Origin: Pseudomonas vancouverensis
Lineage (GTDB): Bacteria > Pseudomonadota > Gammaproteobacteria > Pseudomonadales > Pseudomonadaceae
Direction of reading: 5' to 3'
Assembly (NCBI RefSeq): GCF_004348895.1
Contig: NZ_RRZK01000038.1
Coordinates: 62,001-126,000, forward strand
DNA length: 64,000 nt
Shown here: positions 26,094 through 33,297 of the stretch, piece by piece
Position numbering within the stretch: position 1 is the first letter of the stretch
Layout: each line of letters starts with the position of its first letter
The notes under the pieces: model-generated
Told to the model about the DNA's origin: nothing
Seen by the model: only the letters and a program-made list of their open reading frames with translations
Database searches by the model: none
Made by a program: the position numbers and the translations under genes

Positions 26094-27770
26094 ATGACGG
26101 CAACCTACAGTGCATCCACGGGCAGCGCGCCCAACCATGGCGTCACCCGGGAGGAGCGCAAAGTCATCTTCGCCTCCTCCCTGGGCACCGTGTTCGAATG
26201 GTACGATTTCTACCTCTACGGCTCCCTCGCGGCGATCATCGCCAAGCATTTCTTTGCCGGGGTCAATGAGACCACTTCCTTTATCTTTGCCCTGCTCGCC
26301 TTCGCCGCAGGCTTCGCCGTGCGGCCCTTCGGCGCCATTGTGTTCGGCCGGCTGGGCGACATGATCGGGCGCAAACACACATTTCTCATCACCATCATCA
26401 TAATGGGCGTGTCCACGGCCATCGTCGGGCTGCTACCCAACTACGCGACCATAGGCGTCGCCGCACCGATCATCCTGATCACCCTGCGGCTATTGCAGGG
26501 CCTGGCGTTGGGTGGTGAATACGGCGGCGCGGCGACCTACGTGGCCGAGCATGCGCCCAAAGGCCGACGCGGCTATTTCACCTCCTGGATTCAAACCACC
26601 GCGACCCTTGGCCTGTTCCTTTCGCTGCTGGTGATTCTCGCCTGTCGCACCGCCCTGGGCACCGAGGCCTTCGAGGCGTGGGGCTGGCGGATCCCTTTCC
26701 TGATCTCGATCCTGCTGCTGATCGTCTCGGTGTACATTCGCCTGCAACTCAGCGAGTCACCGGTGTTCCTGAAGATGAAGGCCGAAGGCAAGGCGTCCAA
26801 GGCGCCGCTGACCGAGTCTTTCGCGCGCTGGGACAACCTGAAGATCGTGATCATGGCCCTGCTAGGTGGCACCGCCGGCCAGGCCGTGGTCTGGTACACC
26901 GGGCAGTTCTATGCGTTGTTCTTCCTGCTGCAGACGCTGAAGATCGATCCGCAAACCGCCAACCTGCTGATTGCCGGCGCACTGCTGATCGGCACGCCGT
27001 TCTTCATCGTCTTCGGCAGTCTCTCCGACCGCATCGGTCGCAAGGGCATCATCATGGCCGGCTGCATCCTGGCGGCGGTGACCTACTTCCCGATCTTCCA
27101 TGCACTGACCCAGTACGGTAACCCCGATGTGTTCATCGCCCAGGAGAAAAACCCGGTCACGGTGATCGCCAATCCCGATCAGTGCTCGTTCCAGTTCGAC
27201 CCGGTGGGCAAGGCCAAATTCACCAGTTCCTGTGACCTGGCCAAGACCATACTGGCGAAAAGAGCCATCCCCTATGAGAACGTGAAAGCCGAGCCGGGCA
27301 CCGTGGCGCAAGTGCGCATCGGCGACAAAGTGGTGCAGAGCTTCGAAGGCACCGGCATGCCGGCGGCCGACTTCAAGACCAGCAACGATACCTTTACCGC
27401 CACCCTGGGTACGGCGCTGAAAGAGGCCGGTTACCCTGAAAAAGCCGATCCGGCGAAGACCAACTATCCGATGGTATTGCTGCTGCTGACCGTCCTGGTG
27501 ATCTACGTAACCATGGTCTACGGCCCGATTGCCGCGTGGCTGGTGGAACTGTTCCCGGCGCGCATCCGCTACACGTCGATGTCGCTGCCCTACCACATTG
27601 GCAATGGCTGGTTCGGCGGCTTCCTGCCGACGGTGGCCTTCGCCATGGTCGCGGCCACCGGGGATATCTATTACGGGCTGTGGTATCCGATCGTCATCGC
27701 AGTGATGACGGCGATCCTGGGCATTTTCTTCATGCCGGAGACCAAGGATCGGGAGATTCATCACACCTGA
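26094..27770 (+). CDS. MHS-family MFS transporter with an extra soluble domain
   Basis: A 558-residue permease of the metabolite:H+ symporter family (ShiA/ProP/KgtP relatives). The first half has the family markers GTVFEWYDFYLYGSLAAIIA (residues 30-49) and GRLGDMIGRK, and GLALGGEYGGAATYVAEHAP. The second half has SDRIGRKG. Between about residues 340 and 455 there is an insertion of roughly 110 residues with two Cys (DQCSFQFDP and TSSCDLAK) that is not part of the 12-TM fold. Members import organic acids, betaines or shikimate; the substrate is unknown. GGAG seven bases before the ATG supports the start. Stands alone between REP units. Confidence 0.88.
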   Translation: MTATYSASTGSAPNHGVTREERKVIFASSLGTVFEWYDFYLYGSLAAIIAKHFFAGVNETTSFIFALLAFAAGFAVRPFGAIVFGRLGDMIGRKHTFLITIIIMGVSTAIVGLLPNYATIGVAAPIILITLRLLQGLALGGEYGGAATYVAEHAPKGRRGYFTSWIQTTATLGLFLSLLVILACRTALGTEAFEAWGWRIPFLISILLLIVSVYIRLQLSESPVFLKMKAEGKASKAPLTESFARWDNLKIVIMALLGGTAGQAVVWYTGQFYALFFLLQTLKIDPQTANLLIAGALLIGTPFFIVFGSLSDRIGRKGIIMAGCILAAVTYFPIFHALTQYGNPDVFIAQEKNPVTVIANPDQCSFQFDPVGKAKFTSSCDLAKTILAKRAIPYENVKAEPGTVAQVRIGDKVVQSFEGTGMPAADFKTSNDTFTATLGTALKEAGYPEKADPAKTNYPMVLLLLTVLVIYVTMVYGPIAAWLVELFPARIRYTSMSLPYHIGNGWFGGFLPTVAFAMVAATGDIYYGLWYPIVIAVMTAILGIFFMPETKDREIHHT

Positions 27771-27784
27771 GGCGCATGCATCCC

Positions 27785-27875
27785 CTGTGGGAGCGAGCTT
27801 GCTCGCGATAGCGGTAGATCATCAACATTGACGTTGACTGGCATACCGTCATCGCGAGCATGCTCGCTCCTACAG
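27785..27875. repeat. REP pair in inverted orientation (BIME)
   Basis: GTGGGAGCGAGCTTGCTCGC (about 27787-27806) and ATCGCGAGCATGCTCGCTCC (27851-27870) lie between the convergent permease and sensor-kinase genes, where no other terminator is visible. Confidence 0.8.
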
Positions 27876-27885
27876 TTAATTCAGT

Positions 27886-29202
27886 TCAAACACGCTTGGG
27901 CAGTTGCACCAACACCTTCAACCCGCCCCACTCGCTTTCACCGAGCGTCAACCGGCCACCCCAGGTATCGACGATATCGCGCACGATCCCCAGGCCCAGC
28001 CCATGCCCCTGGGTCTGCTCATCCAGACGGGTGCCACGGCTGAACACCTGGTCGCGCTGATCCTGCGCAATGCCCGGGCCATCGTCTTCGATACTCAGCT
28101 CGAATGCCGTCGGCAACTCGACCACGCTCAAGCGAATTTCGGCATCCGCCCACTTGCAGGCGTTGTCCAGCAGGTTGCCCAACAGCTCTAGCAGATCCTC
28201 GCGATCCCAGGGCAATTGCAATGCGGCGGGCGCGCGATAACTCAAGGTCAGGTGTTCGCCGTGAATCATGTTCAGGGTCATCAGCAACCCGGGCAGCTCG
28301 GCGTCGCAATCGAACAAGGCACCGGGCAGCGCATCACCGGACAGGCGCGCACGGTTGAGCTCGCGACTGAGGCGTTGCTCGACCTGCTCAAGCTGCTCCT
28401 TGAGCAGTTTGCGCAGCTGCGGGTGCGCGTCGAGTTGCTCACTCGAAACCAGACTCAACAACACCGCCAGCGGCGTTTTCAAGGCATGCCCCAGGTTGCC
28501 CAGGGCATTGCGCGAACGCTTGAGGCTGTCCTCGGTGTGGGCCAGCAGATGGTTGATCTGCGCCACCAACGGCTCCAGCTCCACCGGCACCTGATCATCC
28601 AGTTGCGAACGCTGACCCTGTTGCAATTGCGCGATCTGTTCGCGGGCGGCTTCCAGCGGCCGCAAGGCCCGGCGCACGGTGAGCCGTTGCAGCAGCAGGA
28701 TCAGCAACAACCCCGCGACACCCAGCCCCAACCCCAACTTTTGTATGCGCCTGAAGCTTTCACGCACCGGGGTGTAGTCCTGGGCGACGCTGATGGTAAC
28801 CGCCTGCCCAAGACGTTTGTAGTCGGTACGCAGCACCAGTAACTGCTGCCCTTCCGGCCCCAGTTGCAGGTTGCTGTGCAGGCCGGGCTGGTCGAGTTTC
28901 GGCAATTCCTGGTCCCATAACGAACGGGAACGCCAGTGATTGTCGGCGAAATCGATGCGGAAATAATGCCCGGAATAAGGCCGTTGATAAGCCGGTGACA
29001 GATGGCGCTCATCCAGTTGCAGGCCTTGCGGGCCGCGTACCAGGGCCACCAGCAAACTTTCGCTGTCGGTGCGCAGGTCGTCTTCGAGATAACGCTGCAA
29101 GCCCATCTCGAACAGCCACAGGCTGGTCTGCGCCAACACCAGGCCGACGATCAGCAGCACGCTGATCAGGCCCAGGCTCAAACGGCGCTGGATCGATCTC
29201 AC
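27886..29202 (-). CDS. Sensor histidine kinase (PhoQ/PmrB-like class)
   Basis: A 438-residue two-TM sensor kinase. TM1 is at about 10-32 and a periplasmic sensor at about 33-150, containing acidic residues and the YQRPYSGHYFRID block. TM2 is at about 155-172, then HAMP, then a dimerisation helix with the phospho-acceptor His in GHALKTPLAVL. The ATPase has N-box NLLDNACKWA, G1 DDGPGI and G2 GHGLGLGI. The GTG start overlaps the regulator stop by four bases (GTGA), so it is coupled. Last gene of a PepSY-PepSY-regulator-kinase operon, the layout of P. aeruginosa bqsPQRS/carRS (calcium and iron response; from memory). Cation sensing is therefore likely but not shown. Confidence 0.9.
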   Translation of the reverse strand: MRSIQRRLSLGLISVLLIVGLVLAQTSLWLFEMGLQRYLEDDLRTDSESLLVALVRGPQGLQLDERHLSPAYQRPYSGHYFRIDFADNHWRSRSLWDQELPKLDQPGLHSNLQLGPEGQQLLVLRTDYKRLGQAVTISVAQDYTPVRESFRRIQKLGLGLGVAGLLLILLLQRLTVRRALRPLEAAREQIAQLQQGQRSQLDDQVPVELEPLVAQINHLLAHTEDSLKRSRNALGNLGHALKTPLAVLLSLVSSEQLDAHPQLRKLLKEQLEQVEQRLSRELNRARLSGDALPGALFDCDAELPGLLMTLNMIHGEHLTLSYRAPAALQLPWDREDLLELLGNLLDNACKWADAEIRLSVVELPTAFELSIEDDGPGIAQDQRDQVFSRGTRLDEQTQGHGLGLGIVRDIVDTWGGRLTLGESEWGGLKVLVQLPKRV

Positions 29203-29867
29203 CGGGCCTGTCCGCCAAACAGGTAACCCTGGCCGCGACGGGTTTCGATCACGCTTTTGCCGAGCTTGCGCCGCAAGTGATTGACGTGGACTTCAAGCAC
29301 GTTGGAATCGCGCTCGGTTTCACCGTCGTACAGGTGTTCGGCCAAGTGGCTTTTCGAAAGTATCTGCTCGGGATGCAGCATGAAGTAGCGCAGCAATCGG
29401 AATTCGGCGGCGGTCAGCTGAATGTCGTTGCCGTCGCGAACCACGCACTGGCGGCCTTCATCCAGATGCAAGCCAGCGGCCTGCAGGGTCGGCTGATTGA
29501 CCTGGCCATGGGAACGCCGCAGCAGCGCCTGGATGCGCAGGTACAGCTCCTCAGGATGAAAGGGCTTGGTCAGGTAATCGTCGGCACCGGCCTTCAGCCC
29601 TTCGATGCGTTCGGCCCAGGAGCCGCGGGCGGTGAGAATCAGCACCGGCGTGGCCAGCCCGGACGCACGCCATTGCGCCAACACATCGAGCCCCGGCAAG
29701 CCCGGCAAGCCAAGGTCGAGGATGATCAGGTCATAGGGTTCGGTGCTGCCCTGATGCACCGCATCGCGACCGTCGGCCAGCCAATCCACGGCGTAGCCCT
29801 GGCGATTGAGGCCAGCCAGCAGCTCATCCGCCAGTGGTACATGGTCTTCGACCAGAAGCAAACGCAT
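29199..29867 (-). CDS. OmpR-family response regulator
   Basis: A 222-residue regulator. The receiver domain (1-118) has the acidic pocket VEDH near the start, the phospho-accepting Asp51 in LIILDLGLPG, Thr in LTARG and Lys in TKPF. A winged-helix DNA-binding domain (about 125-220) ends VHVNHLRRKLGKSVIETRRG QGYLF. It is the partner of the kinase encoded next in the same operon, four bases overlapping. It lies three bases after the second PepSY gene. Probably controls its own operon. Confidence 0.93.
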   Translation of the reverse strand: MRLLLVEDHVPLADELLAGLNRQGYAVDWLADGRDAVHQGSTEPYDLIILDLGLPGLPGLDVLAQWRASGLATPVLILTARGSWAERIEGLKAGADDYLTKPFHPEELYLRIQALLRRSHGQVNQPTLQAAGLHLDEGRQCVVRDGNDIQLTAAEFRLLRYFMLHPEQILSKSHLAEHLYDGETERDSNVLEVHVNHLRRKLGKSVIETRRGQGYLFGGQAR

Positions 29868-29870
29868 GGA

Positions 29871-30191
29871 TCAATCTTCCTTGTCTTTGAGCAAAACGCC
29901 GTTGCTCGCATTGATGCCCAGTTCGCGGACAATGCCTTCAGGAGTCAGCAATTCGACTTCATAAATGTACAGGTCGTGTTTTTCTTCCAGCTCGGCTTCC
30001 AGCAGCTTGGCACCGGGGTAGCGATCCATTGCCTGCTGCAACAATTGCTCCAGCGGCAGGATGACCCCCTTCTGACGCAGGCGCAGGGCTTCATCCTGAT
30101 CCAGGTCGCGGGCCATCGCCAGCGAACAGAACGTCAGCAGCACCAGTGCCAGGCAACGGCCGCTGCATCCATTTGAAAAAATCAGCTTCAT
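29871..30191 (-). CDS. PepSY domain protein, periplasmic (second of pair)
   Basis: A 106-residue protein with a signal peptide (about 1-27, cut after AMA). A PepSY domain has the sequence DLDQDEALRLRQKGVILPLE, then AELEEKHDLYIYEVELL and the ending GVLLKDKED. PepSY domains inhibit proteases or bind cations or ligands in the envelope. Its ATG overlaps the stop of the upstream PepSY gene by one base (TAATG). The two share the pattern ARDLxxDEALRLRxxGxI. It is followed after three bases by the response regulator, so it probably modulates or reports to this two-component system. Confidence 0.88.
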   Translation of the reverse strand: MKLIFSNGCSGRCLALVLLTFCSLAMARDLDQDEALRLRQKGVILPLEQLLQQAMDRYPGAKLLEAELEEKHDLYIYEVELLTPEGIVRELGINASNGVLLKDKED

Positions 30192-30499
30192 TACGAATCC
30201 TGATGATCCTTGAGCACGTGCCCGCTGACGGCGTCTAATTCCAGGTCCCATTCAACGCCCTGAGTGTCGCGCAATTCCACTTGGTAGATGTACTTGCCGA
30301 AGGCTTCCTTGAGCTCGGTCTCAGTCAAGACCGAATCAGGATGCTTGGCCAGTGCGGTGGCATTGAGTACCTCGAAAGACACAATGGTACCAGCGTCACG
30401 CAGCCTGAGCGCTTCATCCGGGCCGAGGTCGCGCGCCTGGGCAAGGCTGGCGGTCAGGCCGATGAGGGTCGCGGCGACCAGGCCGGTGAGGGTTTTCAT
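30191..30499 (-). CDS. PepSY domain protein, periplasmic (first of pair)
   Basis: A 102-residue protein with a signal peptide (MKTLTGLVAATLIGLTASLA, cut after AQA) and one PepSY domain (DLGPDEALRLRDAGTIVSFE ... YQVELRDTQGVEWDLELDAVSG). It is a diverged paralogue of the next gene. First gene of the four-gene operon; its promoter lies in the 136 bp shared with the divergent patatin-like gene. GGGGGGG-rich sequence before the ATG (AGCCCCCCCC on the plus strand) may obscure its ribosome binding site. In bqs-like systems the small PepSY genes are strongly induced by their own regulator. Confidence 0.88.
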   Translation of the reverse strand: MKTLTGLVAATLIGLTASLAQARDLGPDEALRLRDAGTIVSFEVLNATALAKHPDSVLTETELKEAFGKYIYQVELRDTQGVEWDLELDAVSGHVLKDHQDS

Positions 30500-30578
30500 G
30501 GGGGGGGCTCCGTCGCTTTTGCCGATTGCGTACGGGCGCCACCTTAACCGGGTGAACTTAATTGAAGCTGAATGGCCA

Positions 30579-30607
30579 TTACTGCTGACATCCATAGCCC
30601 CTATAAT
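30579..30607 (+). promoter_or_regulatory. Possible sigma-70 promoter for the patatin-like gene
   Basis: A perfect TATAAT at 30602-30607 lies 28 bp before the ATG, with TTACTG 17 bp upstream (30579-30584) as a weak -35. A likely but unproven promoter. Confidence 0.45.
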
Positions 30608-30635
30608 TCTCCGCTTGCCAGACATCGAGACCGGT

Positions 30636-31715
30636 ATGACCGCTATCCACATCAAGTTTCCTTCCTTGACGATCAAGGCCGGACCGCGAGCACTCGCGCG
30701 CATTCGTGAACAGGGATTGAACGCCATCGATGTCGGCACCCTGCCCGGCGCTGCGGGCGGGCCAAAAGCCCTGGGCATTCAGGGTCTGGACCTGGCGCTG
30801 TTCGGCGAGTGGTTACCGGCGGCGCCCCGTGAACGCTCGCTGATCGGCGCCTCGGTGGGTTCCTGGCGCTTCGCCAGTGCCTGCCTGCCCGACGCCGCCG
30901 AAGGCATTCGCCGCCTTGGACAGCTGTACACCGAGCAGGACTTTGCCAAAGGCGTGACCATGGCACAGATCAGCCAGAGCTCGCAGCGCATGCTCAACGA
31001 CCTGCTCGACGGCCGCGACGCCTCAATCCTCAGCAATAGCGATTACCGCTTGAACATCATGGTGGTGAAGAGCCACGGCCTGCTGGCGGACGATCATCGT
31101 GGCCGACTGGGGTTGGGCTTGTCGTCGGTAATCGCCGACAACCTGCGCGGTCGGGCGCGACTGGCGCGGCACTTCGAGCGCCTGATCATCCACGACCCGC
31201 GCCTGGCCCCGCCGGTGAATGCGCTGAACGACTTCCCCTCGCGCTTCGTCGCCCTCAACGCCGGCAACCTGCGCCAGGCGTTGCTGGCTTCCGGCTCGAT
31301 CCCGATGGTCATGGAAGGCGTGCGCGAGCTGCCGGGGGCCGGCGCCGGCACCTTCCGCGATGGCGGCCTGCTCGACTACCACCTCGACCTGCCGTATAGC
31401 GGCAATGACATCGTGCTCTACCCGCACTTCACCGACCGGGTGATTCCCGGCTGGTTCGACAAGACCCTTCCGTGGCGCCGCGGCTGCCCGACGCGCCTGC
31501 AAAACGTGGTGCTGCTGGCGCCCTCCAGGCAATACCTGGCCCGCCTGCCCTACGGCAAGCTGCCGGACCGTAACGACTTCAAGCGCTTCATGGGTGACGC
31601 CGCGAGCCGGCAGAAGTATTGGCGGGCGACCATGGAAGAAAGCCGGCGCATGGGCGACGAGTTCCTCGAACTGGCCGCCAGCGGTCGACTCGGCGAGCGC
31701 TTGCTGACCCTTTAG
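30636..31715 (+). CDS. Patatin-like phospholipase family protein
   Basis: A 359-residue protein with the patatin layout: a glycine-rich oxyanion loop (GAAGGPK, about 33-39), the nucleophile elbow GASVGSW with the catalytic Ser (about 69), and the DGG motif (about residue 245) with the catalytic Asp. Patatin-like enzymes are lipid acyl hydrolases. There is no signal peptide or type V barrel, so it is probably cytoplasmic or secreted by another route. The start ATG 30636 (MTAIHIKF) is preferred over a long upstream-open frame that is antisense to the PepSY gene. Substrate unknown. Confidence 0.85.
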   Translation: MTAIHIKFPSLTIKAGPRALARIREQGLNAIDVGTLPGAAGGPKALGIQGLDLALFGEWLPAAPRERSLIGASVGSWRFASACLPDAAEGIRRLGQLYTEQDFAKGVTMAQISQSSQRMLNDLLDGRDASILSNSDYRLNIMVVKSHGLLADDHRGRLGLGLSSVIADNLRGRARLARHFERLIIHDPRLAPPVNALNDFPSRFVALNAGNLRQALLASGSIPMVMEGVRELPGAGAGTFRDGGLLDYHLDLPYSGNDIVLYPHFTDRVIPGWFDKTLPWRRGCPTRLQNVVLLAPSRQYLARLPYGKLPDRNDFKRFMGDAASRQKYWRATMEESRRMGDEFLELAASGRLGERLLTL

Positions 31716-31790
31716 TCAGGACAAGCTGTTAAACTCGCCGCCTGCCCGAATCGCTGCGGCGAACGCCACCTGAACAGAGCTGAAGATACT

Positions 31791-32147
31791 GTGGAAATTT
31801 TCAAAGAGTTTACTTTCGAATCCGCCCACCGCCTGCCTCACGTACCGGACGGCCACAAGTGCGGTCGCCTGCACGGTCACTCGTTCAAAGTGGCGCTGCA
31901 CCTGAGCGGCGACCTCGATCCGCACACCGGCTGGATTCGCGACTTCTCCGAGATCAAGGCGATCTTCAAGCCGCTGTACGAACGCCTGGACCACAACTAC
32001 CTGAACGACATTCCCGGCCTGGAAAACCCGACCAGTGAAGTGCTGGCCAAATTCATCTGGAATGAAATGAAGCCTTTGCTGCCGGAGCTCAGTGCAATCC
32101 GCATCCACGAAACCTGCACCAGCGGTTGCATCTATCGCGGCGAGTAA
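31791..32147 (+). CDS. queD: 6-carboxy-5,6,7,8-tetrahydropterin synthase
   Basis: QueD converts dihydroneopterin triphosphate to 6-carboxytetrahydropterin, an early step of queuosine (tRNA wobble base) synthesis. The 118-residue protein has the zinc ligands His13, His28 and His30 (SAHRLPH, then RLHGHS), the catalytic Cys24 in HKCGRLHGH, the LDHNYLN catalytic His/Asp block, and the pterin-anchoring Glu in HETCTSGCIY. Length matches the family. It starts at GTG 31791, aligned with the usual N-terminus. No other queuosine genes are in the window. Confidence 0.94.
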   Translation: MEIFKEFTFESAHRLPHVPDGHKCGRLHGHSFKVALHLSGDLDPHTGWIRDFSEIKAIFKPLYERLDHNYLNDIPGLENPTSEVLAKFIWNEMKPLLPELSAIRIHETCTSGCIYRGE

Positions 32148-32154
32148 ATCCAGC

Positions 32155-32191
32155 GGCCTGGCAGTCACTATTGATAGCGACTGCCCTGGCC
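32155..32191. other. Inverted repeat between convergent queD and qor genes
   Basis: GGCCTGGCAGTC pairs imperfectly with GACTGCCCTGGCC across a loop of about 12 bases. There is no T-run, so it is not a standard terminator, but it is the only structure between these two convergent genes and may end both transcripts. Confidence 0.4.
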
Positions 32192-32229
32192 ACCTCCCGA
32201 GCGACCCCGCTTGCGCAGGTCTGGTGTCG

Positions 32230-33192
32230 TCAGCTCAGGCTTTCGTCGATCACCAGCACCACCTTCCCCGCCACCGTATTGCTCGCCAACTCGGCAAATG
32301 CCGCCTCGGCGTCCTTGATCGGGAAGGTCCTGGCCAATTGCGGGCTCAAGCGTCCTTCGGCAAACAGCGGCCAGACATGCTGACCCAGGTCACTGAACAG
32401 ATCGGCCTTGAATTGATCGTCACGGCTACGCAAGGTCGAACCCAGCAACTGCACACGCTTGGCCAGCAGTTGGGCCAGGTCGAGCTTGGCCTCGCGTCCG
32501 CCCATCAAGCCGATCAACACCCAACGGCCATCCTGCGCCAGCAGTTTCAGGTTCAGCGCCGCGTAGTTGCCGCCGACCGGGTCGAGAATCACATCGAAGG
32601 GGCCCAGATCCTTCAGGCTTTCCAGGTCATCGCCACGCACTACGCCGCCCTGGGCGCCCAGTGCTTCACAGTAGGCCAAACGCTCGGCAGAACCGACGCT
32701 GACCCAGCAAGGGTTGCCGAACGCCTTGCACAGCTGAATGGCGGCTGAACCAATTCCACTTGCTCCGGCATGCAGAAGAACCTTCTGCCCAGGCTTGAGC
32801 GCCGCCAGTTGAAACAAATTCAACCATACAGTGGCGTAGACTTCCGGCAGTGCCGCCGCTTCGACCAGCGATATTGCCTCGGGAACCGGCAGCACATGCC
32901 GCCCGTCGACAACCACCTCTTCGGCCATCCCGCCCCCGGCCAGCAAGGCGCAGACCCGATCGCCGACCTGCCAGGACGAGCCCGGACCGACCTCGCTGAT
33001 CACCCCCGAACACTCTAGACCGAGCACTTGGCTGGCCCCCCGTGGCGGTGGATATAGGCCAGCTTTTTGCAACAAATCGGCGCGATTGAGACCCGCTGCC
33101 GCCACGCGAATGCGAACTTGCCCCGCATCGCAAGCAGGACTCGGCTCATCAACCCACACCACTTGACCGTCAACGCCTTGCAATGCTTTCAC
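32230..33192 (-). CDS. NAD(P)H quinone oxidoreductase, PIG3 family
   Basis: A 320-residue zinc-free MDR protein of the PIG3/TP53I3-like quinone reductase family. Blocks include GLNRADLLQKAGLYPPP (residues about 34-50), the GLECSGVI motif, and the dinucleotide motif HAGASGIGSAAIQLCKAFG (about 141-159). It reduces quinones with NADPH by one or two electrons. GTG at 33192 is the start: GGAGG lies five bases upstream and gives the typical MKALQG beginning. It lies next to algO/prc as in P. aeruginosa (PA3256-PA3257, from memory). Confidence 0.9.
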   Translation of the reverse strand: MKALQGVDGQVVWVDEPSPACDAGQVRIRVAAAGLNRADLLQKAGLYPPPRGASQVLGLECSGVISEVGPGSSWQVGDRVCALLAGGGMAEEVVVDGRHVLPVPEAISLVEAAALPEVYATVWLNLFQLAALKPGQKVLLHAGASGIGSAAIQLCKAFGNPCWVSVGSAERLAYCEALGAQGGVVRGDDLESLKDLGPFDVILDPVGGNYAALNLKLLAQDGRWVLIGLMGGREAKLDLAQLLAKRVQLLGSTLRSRDDQFKADLFSDLGQHVWPLFAEGRLSPQLARTFPIKDAEAAFAELASNTVAGKVVLVIDESLS

Positions 33193-33297
33193 AGTGCCTC
33201 CATAGTGAGTCTGGACTGAGCCCGAAGCTATAGCGCCGGGCTTTTTGCATTATGCGACCGGCTCCCAAAGATCCGGCGACTTCAAAGACGGCCTAAT

